Part shown: positions 1 to 8,904 of the stretch, piece after piece
Layout: every line of letters begins with the position of its first letter
Numbering within the stretch: position 1 is the stretch's first letter
Source of the DNA: Pseudomonas putida
GTDB taxonomy: Bacteria > Pseudomonadota > Gammaproteobacteria > Pseudomonadales > Pseudomonadaceae
Direction: 5' to 3'
Length of the DNA: 64,000 nucleotides
Assembly (NCBI RefSeq): GCF_003228315.1
Contig: NZ_CP029693.1
Location: 6,544,501-6,608,500, forward strand
Notes under the pieces: model-generated
The model's input: only the letters and a program-made list of their open reading frames with translations
Told to the model about the DNA's origin: nothing
The model's database searches: none
Translations under genes and position numbers: made by a program

Positions 1-186
1 GACATCCGTTCTTGTTCTAAGGCGCAGGGTTGCGGTCTTTTTTAGATACTAAGGAACGGATCTGCCTCGGCCTTTAGCCTGTTTGCCAATTAGTTGGTTG
101 TGTGTGCCAGATTGAGTGGCGAGTTGATAGCACGGCATATGTGCTCGGACCATTGATCCGACCTGTCGCAAAGTCGATCGCATCAC
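1..186. other. left-edge stretch with no recognisable gene
   Basis: I see no convincing coding region, RNA gene or terminator before the first REP pair. The short open frames here lack ribosome binding sites and overlap each other on both strands. The sequence between the REP pair and the cytochrome gene (about 281 to 481) is likewise unassigned apart from presumably carrying the cytochrome promoter. Confidence 0.4.
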
Positions 187-280
187 CTGTAGGAGCAAAG
201 CTTGCTCGCGATAGCGGAGGGTCAGACGCTGCTGTGTTGGCAGGGCTGACGCTATCGCGAGCAAGCTTTGCTCCCACAGG
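187..280. repeat. REP pair (REPIN), about 94 bp
   Basis: Two inverted REP arms, here with the variant core GGAGCAAAGCTTGCTCGCGAT and its inverse GCTATCGCGAGCAAGCTTTG, flank a spacer of about 40 nt. It lies upstream of the cytochrome c gene. Confidence 0.85.
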
Positions 281-481
281 GTTTTCTGTGACCGCAAGGT
301 TCAGCCAAAAGCAGTCGAGCGTTTTGGCAGAACCGCCAACACAACTGGCACGCAGGGAAATACCTGCGCTGCAACGACCACCGACAATCCTTTTCAACCT
401 GCCGGGGCTCCGTTGTCCCGGTGCTTTCTGTGTTGGCGTTCGTCGGTGTGACGAGCGCATGGATTTTCAAGGTCGTTCCTT

Positions 482-871
482 ATGTTTACCGCCCTGCGTG
501 TGTCTCTCTTCGGTTTGGTTTCCCTGACTCTGGCCCAGGCGGCTGTCGCTGCCGATTGCGCGCCGGTCCAGAGCCGTGGCGCCGAGGTGTTCGCCAATGA
601 ATGCGGCGTTTGCCATTCGGTGTCCAAGGGCGCGGTCGGGATGATGGGGCCGAACCTGGCGGGTGTGGTGGGGCGCAAGTCCGGCTCGCTGGAAGGCTTC
701 AACTATTCCCAGGCCATGCGCAGCAAAAACATCGACTGGCAGGCCGAGAACATCGAGCAACTGATCACTCAACCCCAGGCGTTCGTGCCGGGCACCTACA
801 TGCCTTACATGGGCCTGGCCTCCGCCGACGATCGTCAGGCGGTGGTGTGCTACCTCAAAGAACAACACTAA
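482..871 (+). CDS. class I cytochrome c, periplasmic
   Basis: A 129-residue c-type cytochrome. Residues 1-24 form a signal peptide ending near AVAA. The haem-binding motif CGVCH is at residues 41-45, and the likely axial methionine is Met107 in PGTYMPYMG. The GPNLAGVVGR segment is typical of small soluble mitochondrial-type class I cytochromes. It probably carries electrons in the periplasm from a quinoprotein or flavoprotein dehydrogenase to the respiratory chain. The next gene is an aldehyde dehydrogenase in the same direction. This pairing recalls the amine/alcohol oxidation clusters of Pseudomonas, where periplasmic oxidation feeds a cytoplasmic aldehyde dehydrogenase, but no quinoprotein gene lies in this window, so the electron donor is unknown. 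Confidence 0.88.
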   Translation: MFTALRVSLFGLVSLTLAQAAVAADCAPVQSRGAEVFANECGVCHSVSKGAVGMMGPNLAGVVGRKSGSLEGFNYSQAMRSKNIDWQAENIEQLITQPQAFVPGTYMPYMGLASADDRQAVVCYLKEQH

Positions 872-897
872 GCGGCCGGATATCTGGCTTATCAAAC

Positions 898-972
898 CCT
901 GTAGAAGCCGGCCTGCCTTGAGTCTTGCACCCCTTCAAGGACGCTTTCGCGAGCAAGCCCGCTGCCACATTT
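898..972. repeat. degenerate REP-like sequence
   Basis: The sequence between the cytochrome and aldehyde dehydrogenase genes starts TGTAGAAGCCGGCCTGCCT and ends TTTCGCGAGCAAGCCCGCTG. The second half matches a REP arm well and the first half poorly, so this looks like a decayed pair. Confidence 0.45.
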
Positions 973-987
973 GAATGAAGGTGATTT

Positions 988-2478
988 ATGAGCAACGTTG
1001 AAATCTTGCCGCAGGTGGCTGCATTCCTCGAACGCCGTCATGGCTGCTTTATCGATGGTCAGTGGGTGTTTGCCGAAGGCGAAACCATTGCCGTGGTCAA
1101 CCCGGCCACCGGCCAGACCCTGTGCCAAACCATGGACGCGCCGCTGGCGATCGTCGAGCAGGCTGTGCAGTCCTCGCACAAGGCTTTCAAATCCGGCGTG
1201 TGGTCCGCGCTGCGTCCGGCCGATCGCGAACGCATCCTGCTTAACTTCACCCGCCTGGTGGAAGAGCACGCTGAAGAACTGGCACAGCTGGAAACCCTGA
1301 GCCAGGGCAAGTCGATCAACATGGCCCGTGCGCTGGATCTGAACGCCACCGTTGAATTCATGCGCTACATGTCCGGCTGGGCGACCAAGATCGAAGGCCA
1401 GACCTTCGACGTGTCGATCCCGCTGCCACCGGGCGCCAAATTCACGGCCTTCACCAAGCGCGAGCCAGTGGGTGTGGTGGTCGGCATCGTGCCGTGGAAC
1501 TTCCCGCTGCTGATTGCCGCCTGGAAGCTGATGCCAGCCCTGGCGACCGGTTGCACGGTGGTCATCAAGCCGGCGATGGAAACCCCGCTGACCGCCATGC
1601 GCCTGGCTGAACTGGCCCTGGAAGCCGGTATTCCGGCGGGCGTGTTCAACGTGGTCACCGGTGGCGGTGCCAACGTTGGCGGCGTGCTGACCTCTCACCC
1701 GCTGGTGAGCAAGGTGTCGTTCACCGGTTCCACAGCCGTGGGCAAAAGCGTGGGCGTGGCGTGCATGGAAAACATGACGCGCTTCTCCCTGGAACTGGGC
1801 GGCAAGAACCCGATGATCGTGCTCGCCGATGCCGACATCGAAAAGGCCGTGCAGGGCGCGATCCTCGGTGGCCTGCTGAACAACGGTCAGGTGTGTGCCG
1901 CGGCCTCGCGTTTCTACGTGCACCGCTCGATCCACGACAAGTTCGTCGAAGCCCTGGCGGCAGCCGTTGCGGCCATGCCGATCGGCGCCGGCATGAACTG
2001 CGATGCGGCGATCAACCCGCTGGTGTCGCGCAAGCAGCAACAGAGCGTGCTCAAGCACATCGAACTGGCTCGCCGCGAAGGCGCGCGGGTGGTGACCGGT
2101 GGTGAGCTGCTGGAAGGTGATGGTTTCTTCGTGCAACCGACCATCCTCGCCGACATCGACCACAGCATGGCCGTGGCCCGCGAAGAAGTGTTCGGTCCGG
2201 TGCTGGGTGTAATGCCGTTCGACGACGAAGACGCCGTGATCGAACTGGCCAACGACAACCGCTACGGCCTGGCTGCCAGCCTGTGGACCAACGACCTCGG
2301 CAAGGCGATGAACCTGGTGCCACGCATCGAGGCCGGCACCGTGTGGGTCAACGCCCACGTACTGCTCGACCCGGCGATGCCGTTCGGTGGCGTCAAGCAA
2401 TCGGGCATGGGCCGCGAATTCGGTCGTGCGGTGATCGAGGCTTACACCGAGCTCAAATCGGTGTGCATCGCGCATTAA
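988..2478 (+). CDS. NAD-dependent aldehyde dehydrogenase, phenylacetaldehyde dehydrogenase type
   Basis: A 496-residue member of the ALDH superfamily, full length for the family. Landmarks are the oxyanion Asn171 in PWNF, the cofactor Lys194 in IKPA, the nucleotide-fold FTGST at 245-249, the general base Glu269 in LELGGK and the catalytic Cys303 in GQVCAAAS. It oxidises an aldehyde to the acid with NAD+ in the cytosol. Overall sequence is closest, from memory, to the FeaB/PeaE phenylacetaldehyde dehydrogenases used in phenylethylamine and styrene-type catabolism. The substrate is inferred, not shown. It follows the cytochrome c gene by about 115 bp and is closed by a REP pair. Confidence 0.9.
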   Translation: MSNVEILPQVAAFLERRHGCFIDGQWVFAEGETIAVVNPATGQTLCQTMDAPLAIVEQAVQSSHKAFKSGVWSALRPADRERILLNFTRLVEEHAEELAQLETLSQGKSINMARALDLNATVEFMRYMSGWATKIEGQTFDVSIPLPPGAKFTAFTKREPVGVVVGIVPWNFPLLIAAWKLMPALATGCTVVIKPAMETPLTAMRLAELALEAGIPAGVFNVVTGGGANVGGVLTSHPLVSKVSFTGSTAVGKSVGVACMENMTRFSLELGGKNPMIVLADADIEKAVQGAILGGLLNNGQVCAAASRFYVHRSIHDKFVEALAAAVAAMPIGAGMNCDAAINPLVSRKQQQSVLKHIELARREGARVVTGGELLEGDGFFVQPTILADIDHSMAVAREEVFGPVLGVMPFDDEDAVIELANDNRYGLAASLWTNDLGKAMNLVPRIEAGTVWVNAHVLLDPAMPFGGVKQSGMGREFGRAVIEAYTELKSVCIAH

Positions 2479-2490
2479 CCGATGATTGAC

Positions 2491-2591
2491 CTGTAGGAGC
2501 GAGCCTGCTCGCGATGAAGGTCCATACAACGCGGGCATTCAGACAGCCCGCGTTATCGTTGACGTCCATCGCGAGCAGGCTCGCTCCTACA
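2491..2591. repeat. REP pair (REPIN), about 101 bp
   Basis: Arms TGTAGGAGCGAGCCTGCTCG and its inverse enclose a spacer with AACGCGGGCATT..CCCGCGTTATCG. It sits between the convergent 3' ends of the aldehyde dehydrogenase and the MscS-family gene. Confidence 0.92.
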
Positions 2592-2603
2592 ATGGATCGC
2601 GTG

Positions 2604-4988
2604 TTACGCCGCAGGCGGTTTCGCCAGCTCTATCCCCGCGGCGCCCAGCCGCTTGAGAATTTCAAACAGCAGCTCGCTCTTGATCGACCCGACCGTGCGC
2701 GGGCTGGTGACGTAACCGGTGATGGTCAAGGTGATGCCTTCGGGCTTCAGTTGGCTGAAGCGCACGTAGGGTGCCGGTTTATCGAGGATGGATTCATGCT
2801 CGATGTAGGTGTCGTACAGCAGGTTGCGCACTTGTTCCGGGTCAATGTCCAGCGGGAACATCAGTTCCAGAGTCGCCACCCCCTGGGCGCTGCCGCCGAG
2901 GGTGACATTGCGCAGGTTCTGCGATATCAGTTGTGAATTGGGCACGATGACGATCGAGCGGTCGGCCAGCTGGATTTCCGTGGCGCGTACGTTGATCCGG
3001 CGGATGTCGCCTTCGACCCCGCTGATGCTGATCAGGTCGCCGACTTTTACCGGTCGTTCGGTCAGCAGGATCAGGCCGGAGACGAAGTTCTTCACAATTT
3101 CCTGCAAGCCGAAACCGATCCCCACCGACAGGGCGCTGACGATCCACGCCAGGTTGGTCCATTGCACCCCCAGCGATGACAGCGTGAGCAGGAATACCAG
3201 CGCGTAACCGATGTTGGAAAACAGTGTGCTGAGGGAGGCACACATGCCGGGGTCCATCTCGGTTTTCGGCAGGAATTCGTTATCCAGCCAGCGGCGCAAA
3301 GTGCGGGTCAGGTAAATGCCGATGAACAGGGCCAGCACGGCATGCAGCAGGTTGCCCGGGACAATGTTCAGTTTGCGCAACCCGTCGCCGCCGAGTATCG
3401 CCAGGGTATTGGTCGCCAGTTGCCCGAGCGTCGATCCCACCCCACCCACTACCAGTGAGATGAACGCGATCAGCACCAGCGCGGCCCGGCCGACCCCGGA
3501 CAGGATGATGGAAATCTGTTCCAGGCGCGCATCGCCGATGCCCAGCAACTGTTTGATTGTCTTGCCGGTGGAATGCTTGGGGGAGAACAGGTATTCGCAG
3601 CCGTCCTTGAGGATCTGGATCAGCAGGTAGAAGCCGGAAAAAATGATGAACAGCCAGACCAGCTCGTAAGTGATGAAGCGCGACAGCGACACATAGCCAA
3701 TCAACAAGGCGAGCAGCGAAACCACGACAGCGATGCTGGCGAACGCATAAATCACACCGGCCAGCGTCGTGCCTGCTTCGGGGGCCTCACCCGTCGCGAC
3801 CAGGGCGCGGCGAATCCGGCTGACGCGCAACAGCAGCGAACCGATCATCGTTGAAACGACCAGGGCGACGACCCCTCTGACCGCGATCACCACCGGGGAG
3901 CTCATGCTCATGACATTGGTCATTTGCGCTGTAGCCACCAGGATCAACAGCACCCAGGCCAGGCGGATGGGGAAGGGCTTGATCGCCAGGGCCACCGGAT
4001 CGGCAATCGCCGGCAACCGCCACGAAGGATGTTTGGTCGACAGCAAGGCGCGGCTCAGGCCGGTGATCAGCACGCAGGTGTAGACGATCTTCTCGAAATC
4101 CTGGGAAAACCCCAGCAGTTGCGGTGTCAGCGGCAGTTGACGGGTCAGGGCATAGAACAGCAGCTGCAAGGCAATCCAGGCCGCCAGCACCGTGGCGAAT
4201 ACCGAAGACAACGCCAGGGCACTGCGCCGCAATCGGCCTTCGGGCATGCGATGAATGCACAACCAGGTCAGCCCTTTGTCAGTGAGCCTGTGACCGAAGA
4301 ACCACAGGGCGAGGGCGAGCGCGAGCAGCACGCTGGTGTAAAAGCGCTGGCCCGGTTGCCAGGCGGCGTCGAGGGACGCGCCAATCTGTTGCACGAAGTC
4401 ATTCAGGCGTTGGCGGTCTTCGAGCGGTGGATTGAACAGCGGAGCCCAGAACCAGGGATTGAGGATGCTATGGGTCTGCTGGGTCACTTCGGTTTCCAGC
4501 AGGCCACGGCGGATGACGGCGATTTGCGTCAACAGGTCGGCCGCGCTGGCCTTGAGTGTTGCCAGGGTTTTGAGCTTGTTATCGACTTGGATTTTCTGTT
4601 CGGTGAGGTCAGACCTTTGCCGGGTGATTTCAGCCTTCTCCAGCGGGGAACCGCTATCCGGTGCCGGTCCCAACACGCTCAACTGCGATTGCAGTTGAGC
4701 TTGCGCGGGCAACAGCAGCGCTGACTGTCGGGCGATTTCCTGGATCAACGCCTGGAGCAGATCCTGCGGGGCCTCCAGCTGACTGTAATTGCCGGCCTGG
4801 GACACCTGCTGTTTGAGGCTGTAGAGCCGAAGTTGCAAATCCTGCAGGTCGTTGTCGGTGATGCTGGCGGAAGCCGCCATGGTATTGGCAACCGGTGTAT
4901 CCGACATGGCCGCCACCGACAGCATGGCGCCACTGGCCCCGTACAGAGCGAAAATCACGACCATCATCCACTTCAACGCAATGCGCAT
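2604..4988 (-). CDS. large MscS-family mechanosensitive channel with DUF3772 domain
   Basis: Encodes about 794 residues. The first 27 residues (MRIALKWMM..) form a signal peptide. A coiled-coil-rich periplasmic part rich in Gln and Leu, matching DUF3772, occupies roughly residues 40-190. Many hydrophobic segments follow, and then a C-terminal MscS core with IVSALSVGIGFGLQEIVKNF, the pore-lining and beta-domain signature. It is an inner-membrane channel expected to release solutes during hypo-osmotic shock. The start chosen is the ATG that begins the signal peptide directly. A GTG 27 bp upstream would add nine polar residues, and neither has a clear Shine-Dalgarno sequence. It stands alone between two REP pairs. 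Confidence 0.88.
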   Translation of the reverse strand: MRIALKWMMVVIFALYGASGAMLSVAAMSDTPVANTMAASASITDNDLQDLQLRLYSLKQQVSQAGNYSQLEAPQDLLQALIQEIARQSALLLPAQAQLQSQLSVLGPAPDSGSPLEKAEITRQRSDLTEQKIQVDNKLKTLATLKASAADLLTQIAVIRRGLLETEVTQQTHSILNPWFWAPLFNPPLEDRQRLNDFVQQIGASLDAAWQPGQRFYTSVLLALALALWFFGHRLTDKGLTWLCIHRMPEGRLRRSALALSSVFATVLAAWIALQLLFYALTRQLPLTPQLLGFSQDFEKIVYTCVLITGLSRALLSTKHPSWRLPAIADPVALAIKPFPIRLAWVLLILVATAQMTNVMSMSSPVVIAVRGVVALVVSTMIGSLLLRVSRIRRALVATGEAPEAGTTLAGVIYAFASIAVVVSLLALLIGYVSLSRFITYELVWLFIIFSGFYLLIQILKDGCEYLFSPKHSTGKTIKQLLGIGDARLEQISIILSGVGRAALVLIAFISLVVGGVGSTLGQLATNTLAILGGDGLRKLNIVPGNLLHAVLALFIGIYLTRTLRRWLDNEFLPKTEMDPGMCASLSTLFSNIGYALVFLLTLSSLGVQWTNLAWIVSALSVGIGFGLQEIVKNFVSGLILLTERPVKVGDLISISGVEGDIRRINVRATEIQLADRSIVIVPNSQLISQNLRNVTLGGSAQGVATLELMFPLDIDPEQVRNLLYDTYIEHESILDKPAPYVRFSQLKPEGITLTITGYVTSPRTVGSIKSELLFEILKRLGAAGIELAKPPAA

Positions 4989-5078
4989 AGGCGTGCCCGG
5001 CTGGTTGTTTGTCACCCAGCGTATGAGGTTAGGTCATGACGGGCGTTGTGGAGGGATTATTGGTCGGATGCGCAAACT

Positions 5079-5147
5079 TGTAGGAGCAAGGCTTGCCCGC
5101 GATGGCGATCTGGAGGGCGCTATCGCGGGCAAGCCTTGCTCCTACAG
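5079..5147. repeat. REP pair (REPIN), short form of about 69 bp
   Basis: Arms TGTAGGAGCAAGGCTTGCCC and the inverse GGGCAAGCCTTGCTCCTACA are separated by only about 27 nt. This is the AAGGCTTGCCCGC variant and the shortest pair in the window, lying between the divergent MscS start and the end of the sensor kinase gene. Confidence 0.88.
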
Positions 5148-5158
5148 GTTCGCGCCGG

Positions 5159-6571
5159 TTATTCGCCCTGTCTGCGTGCCGGGAAGAACAGTTCGAAGCA
5201 GGTCACCCCCTCCACACTGCTCACGCTGTACGCCCCGTTGTGCAACTGCATGATCGTCGCCACGATCGACAACCCCAGCCCATTGGACTGCGCCGAACGC
5301 TCGCGGGACTGGTCGACGCGGTAGAAGCGCTCGAACAGCCGGGGCAGGTGTTCGGCGGGAATGGTCTGGCCGTGGTTGCGCACCTGCAGGCGGATGCCCT
5401 CGGCTGAGGGGGACGCCAAAATCTGCAACTGCGTATCCGGCGCACCGTACTTGATCGCGTTGGCGCACAGGTTGGCCATGGCGCGGCGCAGCAGCATCGG
5501 TTCGGCCCAGATCAGGCCGCTGCCTTGGGCATCGATGTGGATGCCGGCTTCCGCCGCGAGCCCTTCGAAATAGTCGGCCATGCGCTCCATTTCCTCGGCC
5601 GCGTCCAGTTCCTGGCGCTGGCTCAAGGCGCTGGCGGGGTCGGTGCGGGCCAGGAACAGCATGTTGTCGAGCATGCGGGCCAGGCGTTCCAGTTCCTCGA
5701 CGTTGGAGGCCAGCAGCTGTTGATAGGCTTCGATGCTGCGGTTCTGCTGTAGGGCGACCTGGGTTTCGCCCAGCAGGTTGTTGATCGGCGTGCGCAGTTC
5801 ATGGGCCATGTCGGTCGACACCTGGCCCAATTGCACGAAACCCTTGCCGAGGCGGTCAAGCATGGCATTGAAGGCGTCGATCATCGGCAGCAGTTCCCGG
5901 GGCGCGCCCTGGCTGTCGAGGCGTTCATTGAGGTTGCCGACGTCGATGCCCCGGGCATGCCGGGCCAGACGGCGCACGGGCAGCAGGCCGCGATCTACCA
6001 GCACATAGCCGGACAATGCCAGCAGAATCGCCGCCACGCTGGCGAACAGGTAGACGTTGAGCCGGTAACTGGCGAGCACGGCGGTGCGCTCGGTCATCAG
6101 GCGCGCGGCAAGCACTTGCAGCTTGCCCTGGTCGCCGGAATCGATGGTGGCCGCCAGGGCCGAAAACGGCACGCCGTTGAACGTCGGCAAATGCTGTACA
6201 TCGCTGAGGGTCAGGGGGTGGTCGAGGGGCGTCGGCGGCAGGGCCGGCATTTGCAGGTTGCCCGGGTTGACCACCAGCAGTGGCGGCTCGCCGGGGGCGC
6301 CGATGGTCAGCAGCGCTTCGCGGTTGCCGAGCATGTTCTGGAACAGCGCCGGTTTGCTGCGGATCAGCTCCATGGTGTTGCTGTCATTGAGAAAGGTGCG
6401 CAACTGGTCGATGCGCGTGACCAGCGCGGCGTCGTCACGGCGGATCAGCTCGCGCTCCAGATCGCGGTACAACGCCACGCCCAAGGCGGTCAGCGACACG
6501 AAGGCCAGCAGCGCAAACACCAGCGCCAGCCGCAGGGTCAGGGAGTGACGCCAACTGGCCCGGCTACTCAT
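5159..6571 (-). CDS. heavy-metal sensor histidine kinase, CopS/CusS type
   Basis: A 470-residue membrane kinase. There is a transmembrane segment near residues 15-35, a periplasmic sensor region to about 170, a second transmembrane segment near 172-192 and a HAMP region. The phosphoacceptor is His257 in AHELRTPINN, followed by an N box (NLCANAIKYG) and a GLGLSIV G box. The layout and HAMP-adjacent sequence match the CzcS/CopS/SilS family of copper and zinc sensors. Its start overlaps the end of the response regulator gene by 4 bp (ATGA), so the two are translationally coupled. The metal specificity is inferred from family and from the DUF2790 neighbour. Confidence 0.9.
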   Translation of the reverse strand: MSSRASWRHSLTLRLALVFALLAFVSLTALGVALYRDLERELIRRDDAALVTRIDQLRTFLNDSNTMELIRSKPALFQNMLGNREALLTIGAPGEPPLLVVNPGNLQMPALPPTPLDHPLTLSDVQHLPTFNGVPFSALAATIDSGDQGKLQVLAARLMTERTAVLASYRLNVYLFASVAAILLALSGYVLVDRGLLPVRRLARHARGIDVGNLNERLDSQGAPRELLPMIDAFNAMLDRLGKGFVQLGQVSTDMAHELRTPINNLLGETQVALQQNRSIEAYQQLLASNVEELERLARMLDNMLFLARTDPASALSQRQELDAAEEMERMADYFEGLAAEAGIHIDAQGSGLIWAEPMLLRRAMANLCANAIKYGAPDTQLQILASPSAEGIRLQVRNHGQTIPAEHLPRLFERFYRVDQSRERSAQSNGLGLSIVATIMQLHNGAYSVSSVEGVTCFELFFPARRQGE

Positions 6572-7239
6572 GGTTGGGTATCGAAGCGGTAGCCGATGCC
6601 GCGCACGCTGTGGATCAACTTGAGCGGGAACGGATCGTCGATCTTCAGCCGCAGGCGCCGGACCGCCACATCCACCACGTTGGTGTCGCTGTCGAAATTC
6701 ATGTCCCAGACCCGTGACGCGATCATCGAGCGCGACAGCACTTCGCCTTGATGGCTGGCGAACAGATGCAGCAGGGCGAACTCCTTGTTGGTCAGGGTGA
6801 TACGCGTGCCGGCGCGGGTGACGCGGCGCTTGAGCACGTCGATCTGCAAGTCTTCGACTTGCAGTTGCTCGTCTTCGCGAGTCGGGCCACGGCGGGTCAG
6901 GGTGCGCAGGCGCGCCACCAGTTCGGCAAAGGAAAACGGCTTGATCAGGTAATCGTCGGCGCCCAGTTCCAGGCCTTTGACGCGGTCGGCGATGTCGTCG
7001 CGGGCAGTGAGAAACAGCACCGGGGTATCGGCTTCCTTGCGCAGGCGGCGCAGGACTTCCCAGCCATCCATCTTCGGCATCATCACGTCCAGCACGATCA
7101 CGTCGAAGTCATGCTCCAGCGCCAGATGCAGGCCATCAGCCCCGTCGCGGGCCAGGCTCACGGTATAGCCAAGCTCCTGCAGGCCATTGAGCAGGTAGTT
7201 GCCGGCCTTGGGTTCGTCTTCGACTACGAGGATGTTCAT
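6568..7239 (-). CDS. OmpR/PhoB-family response regulator, CopR/CusR type
   Basis: 223 residues. The receiver domain has Asp51 in VIVLDVMMP as the phosphorylation site and a conserved Lys in YLIKPF. A winged-helix DNA-binding domain ends with HSVRGIGYRF. It is the partner of the overlapping sensor kinase and belongs to the heavy-metal regulator subgroup (CopR, CusR, IrlR). It probably activates copper or zinc tolerance genes, including the DUF2790 gene that lies upstream in the same direction. A candidate operator, ATTACA-N4-TGTAAT, lies upstream of that gene. Confidence 0.92.
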   Translation of the reverse strand: MNILVVEDEPKAGNYLLNGLQELGYTVSLARDGADGLHLALEHDFDVIVLDVMMPKMDGWEVLRRLRKEADTPVLFLTARDDIADRVKGLELGADDYLIKPFSFAELVARLRTLTRRGPTREDEQLQVEDLQIDVLKRRVTRAGTRITLTNKEFALLHLFASHQGEVLSRSMIASRVWDMNFDSDTNVVDVAVRRLRLKIDDPFPLKLIHSVRGIGYRFDTQP

Positions 7240-7290
7240 GGGGCACTGCCAGGTTTTTGATTTGAGGTGTGATGTCAGGTTCGTGCAGGC

Positions 7291-7327
7291 GGGCTACAGC
7301 GGCACGCCAGTGCCGCCAGTGTAGCCC
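7291..7327. other. strong stem-loop between the DUF2790 gene and the regulator gene
   Basis: GGGCTACA pairs with TGTAGCCC, and inside it GCGGCAC pairs with GTGCCGC around a GCCA loop. There is no T run, so it is not a classical intrinsic terminator. Its place in the 114-bp gap suggests RNA processing, stabilisation or partial termination that would set the DUF2790 to CopR-like ratio. Confidence 0.6.
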
Positions 7328-7353
7328 GTTCATTGGCCGGTACGAGAGGGGGA

Positions 7354-7611
7354 TCAATGTTCGTCGACGCAACCGCTGCCTTGCACCAGATAGTCCAGCT
7401 CATGCTGACGTCCCTGGTGATCGACGTAGTTCAATTGCGCGGGGACGATGCCGCACAGCTGCGAAATGTCGGTTTCACCCAGGACCTTGGCCACGTCGAG
7501 GTGGACGAAGGCGGCGTCCTTGTCGTGGATCACGGCAGGGGTGGCTTGGGTGTCGGCCAGGGCCGAGCCGGTGGCGAGGAGGGCGGCAAAGGCGAGCAGA
7601 TAAAGTTTCAT
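7354..7611 (-). CDS. DUF2790 small periplasmic protein
   Basis: 85 residues with a clear signal peptide (MKLYLLAFAALLATGSALA, cleaved before DTQ). The mature part keeps the DUF2790 pattern: a short conserved region with two Cys residues (CGIVPA and GSGCVDEH), a VDHQG turn and a HELDY strand. Proteins of this family are small exported proteins common in Pseudomonas and often sit next to copper-responsive two-component systems. The biochemical role is unknown. It lies just upstream of the regulator/kinase pair and is preceded by the inverted repeat at 7707-7722. Confidence 0.8.
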   Translation of the reverse strand: MKLYLLAFAALLATGSALADTQATPAVIHDKDAAFVHLDVAKVLGETDISQLCGIVPAQLNYVDHQGRQHELDYLVQGSGCVDEH

Positions 7612-7706
7612 GATGGGTCTCGCTGTTGAAGTGTCGGGCTGTCGGCGGGGTGCCTGGCAGTGAGCTCAGGTTACTCAGGCAATCCGGACAGACGACCAAC
7701 AGGTTG

Positions 7707-7722
7707 ATTACAAAGCTGTAAT
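7707..7722. promoter_or_regulatory. candidate operator for the metal-responsive regulator
   Basis: ATTACA-AAGC-TGTAAT is a perfect 6-bp inverted repeat about 96-111 nt upstream of the DUF2790 start codon. Its shape resembles the ACA..TGT boxes recognised by CopR/CusR-type regulators. Assignment is by similarity and position only. Confidence 0.5.
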
Positions 7723-7739
7723 AAATGGGCACAACCCCC

Positions 7740-7829
7740 TGTAGGAGCGAGCCTGCTCGCGATAGCGTCGGCATCTTCAGTACTGATATGGCTGATACAC
7801 CGCTATCGCGAGCAGGCTCGCTCCCACAG
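7740..7829. repeat. REP pair (REPIN), about 90 bp
   Basis: Inverted GTAGGAGCGAGCCTGCTCGC arms around a short spacer (GATAGCGTCGGCATCTTCAG and on), the 90-bp class. It separates the DUF2790 promoter from the 3' end of the LysR gene. Confidence 0.92.
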
Positions 7830-7876
7830 TTGATTGGGGATGGGCCGAAATTTGTGCTCGGCACAAATCCCACAGG

Positions 7877-8755
7877 TTATGCAGGCGTCAAAGCCTGCTG
7901 CGCAAACCACGCCATCACCACCCCGCAAGCCGGATGCGACGCCGCTGAAGGCTGCAGGCACAACGAGTAAATCCCCCGGGTCTTCAACGGCTCGCCAAAC
8001 GGGATGTGCAACACCCCGCGTTCTATCGATTCCCCCGCCAGGGTCATGTCGGTCATGGCCACGCCCAGTCCACGGGCGGCGGCGTCCAGGGCCAGTTCGT
8101 CGAGGTTGAAGGGGATGTGCCGGAACGTCTCCAGTGAATGACCGCCGTTGGCCGCCAGCCAATACCGCCAGTCATTGCGGTCCGCCGAGCGATGCAGCAA
8201 CGCAAAGTCCGCCAGATCCTCCAGCGAAGCCAGTTCCAGACTGGGCGCGCACACCGGGATCAAGGCCTCTTCGAACAGCGTCATGCACTCCGGGGCAGAG
8301 GAGGGCTCGGGCAGATAAAGAATGTACGCATCGCTGCCGCCGGCCGGCTCGACGATTTCCGTGGCCACGGTTTCGATCGCCAGGGATACCTCTGGATGGT
8401 GGCGGTAGAAGTCGCTCAGCTTGGGCAGCAGCCAGCGCACCGCCAGCGACACGTGCATGCGCAGGCGGAATGGGCGCTTTTGCGGGGCGATGCGGTCTTC
8501 GAGGGTTCTCAGTTGGTCGAGGATGCTGCGCGCGCTGGCGAGTACCTGCTCACCTTCCGGCGTCAGGCGCAGGCTGCGGCTGCTGCGCAGGAACAGCGCC
8601 ACACCGAAGTGACTTTCCAATTGCTGGATTTGCCGGCTGACGGCGCTCTGGGTCAGGCACAGCGTTTGCGCGGCTTGGGTAAAGCTGCCCGAGTCGGCAA
8701 CCTCAACCAGCGCTTGCAGGCCTTGCAGCGAGGGAACGTGGCGAATTTTATCCAT
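7877..8755 (-). CDS. LysR-family transcriptional regulator (GcvA-like)
   Basis: 292 residues. The N-terminal winged helix-turn-helix contains GSFTQAAQTLCLTQSAVSRQ, followed by the linker helix and a periplasmic-binding-protein-like effector domain. It is divergent from a flavoprotein oxidase and a polyamine-type binding protein with a 149-bp gap, so it probably controls that pair. The HTH sequence resembles the GcvA/TrpI subgroup. The effector is unknown but may be an amine or its oxidation product. Confidence 0.9.
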   Translation of the reverse strand: MDKIRHVPSLQGLQALVEVADSGSFTQAAQTLCLTQSAVSRQIQQLESHFGVALFLRSSRSLRLTPEGEQVLASARSILDQLRTLEDRIAPQKRPFRLRMHVSLAVRWLLPKLSDFYRHHPEVSLAIETVATEIVEPAGGSDAYILYLPEPSSAPECMTLFEEALIPVCAPSLELASLEDLADFALLHRSADRNDWRYWLAANGGHSLETFRHIPFNLDELALDAAARGLGVAMTDMTLAGESIERGVLHIPFGEPLKTRGIYSLCLQPSAASHPACGVVMAWFAQQALTPA

Positions 8756-8846
8756 GCGTTTTCAGAATGCCTGAATGAATTAATAACGTTGGTTGCAGGT
8801 TCGGCAAGCCTTTAGATTCTAGCTCTGGCGACGGCTTTCTAAAACC

Positions 8847-8861
8847 ATCCATGCGATGGAT
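8847..8861. promoter_or_regulatory. inverted repeat in the divergent LysR/oxidase promoter
   Basis: ATCCAT-GCG-ATGGAT is a perfect 6-bp inverted repeat 44 nt upstream of the flavoprotein start codon. It could be part of the LysR operator or a 5' leader hairpin. Confidence 0.35.
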
Positions 8862-8904
8862 TCATAGTGAGGCGATCGCGGAACGAACGTCGAAGAGGTG
8901 AGGC

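Noticed and set aside
892..2538. 548-residue open frame antisense to the aldehyde dehydrogenase
   Set aside because: It is a shadow of a GC-rich gene: His/Arg/Gly-rich composition, no domain, and the opposite strand encodes an enzyme with all catalytic residues.
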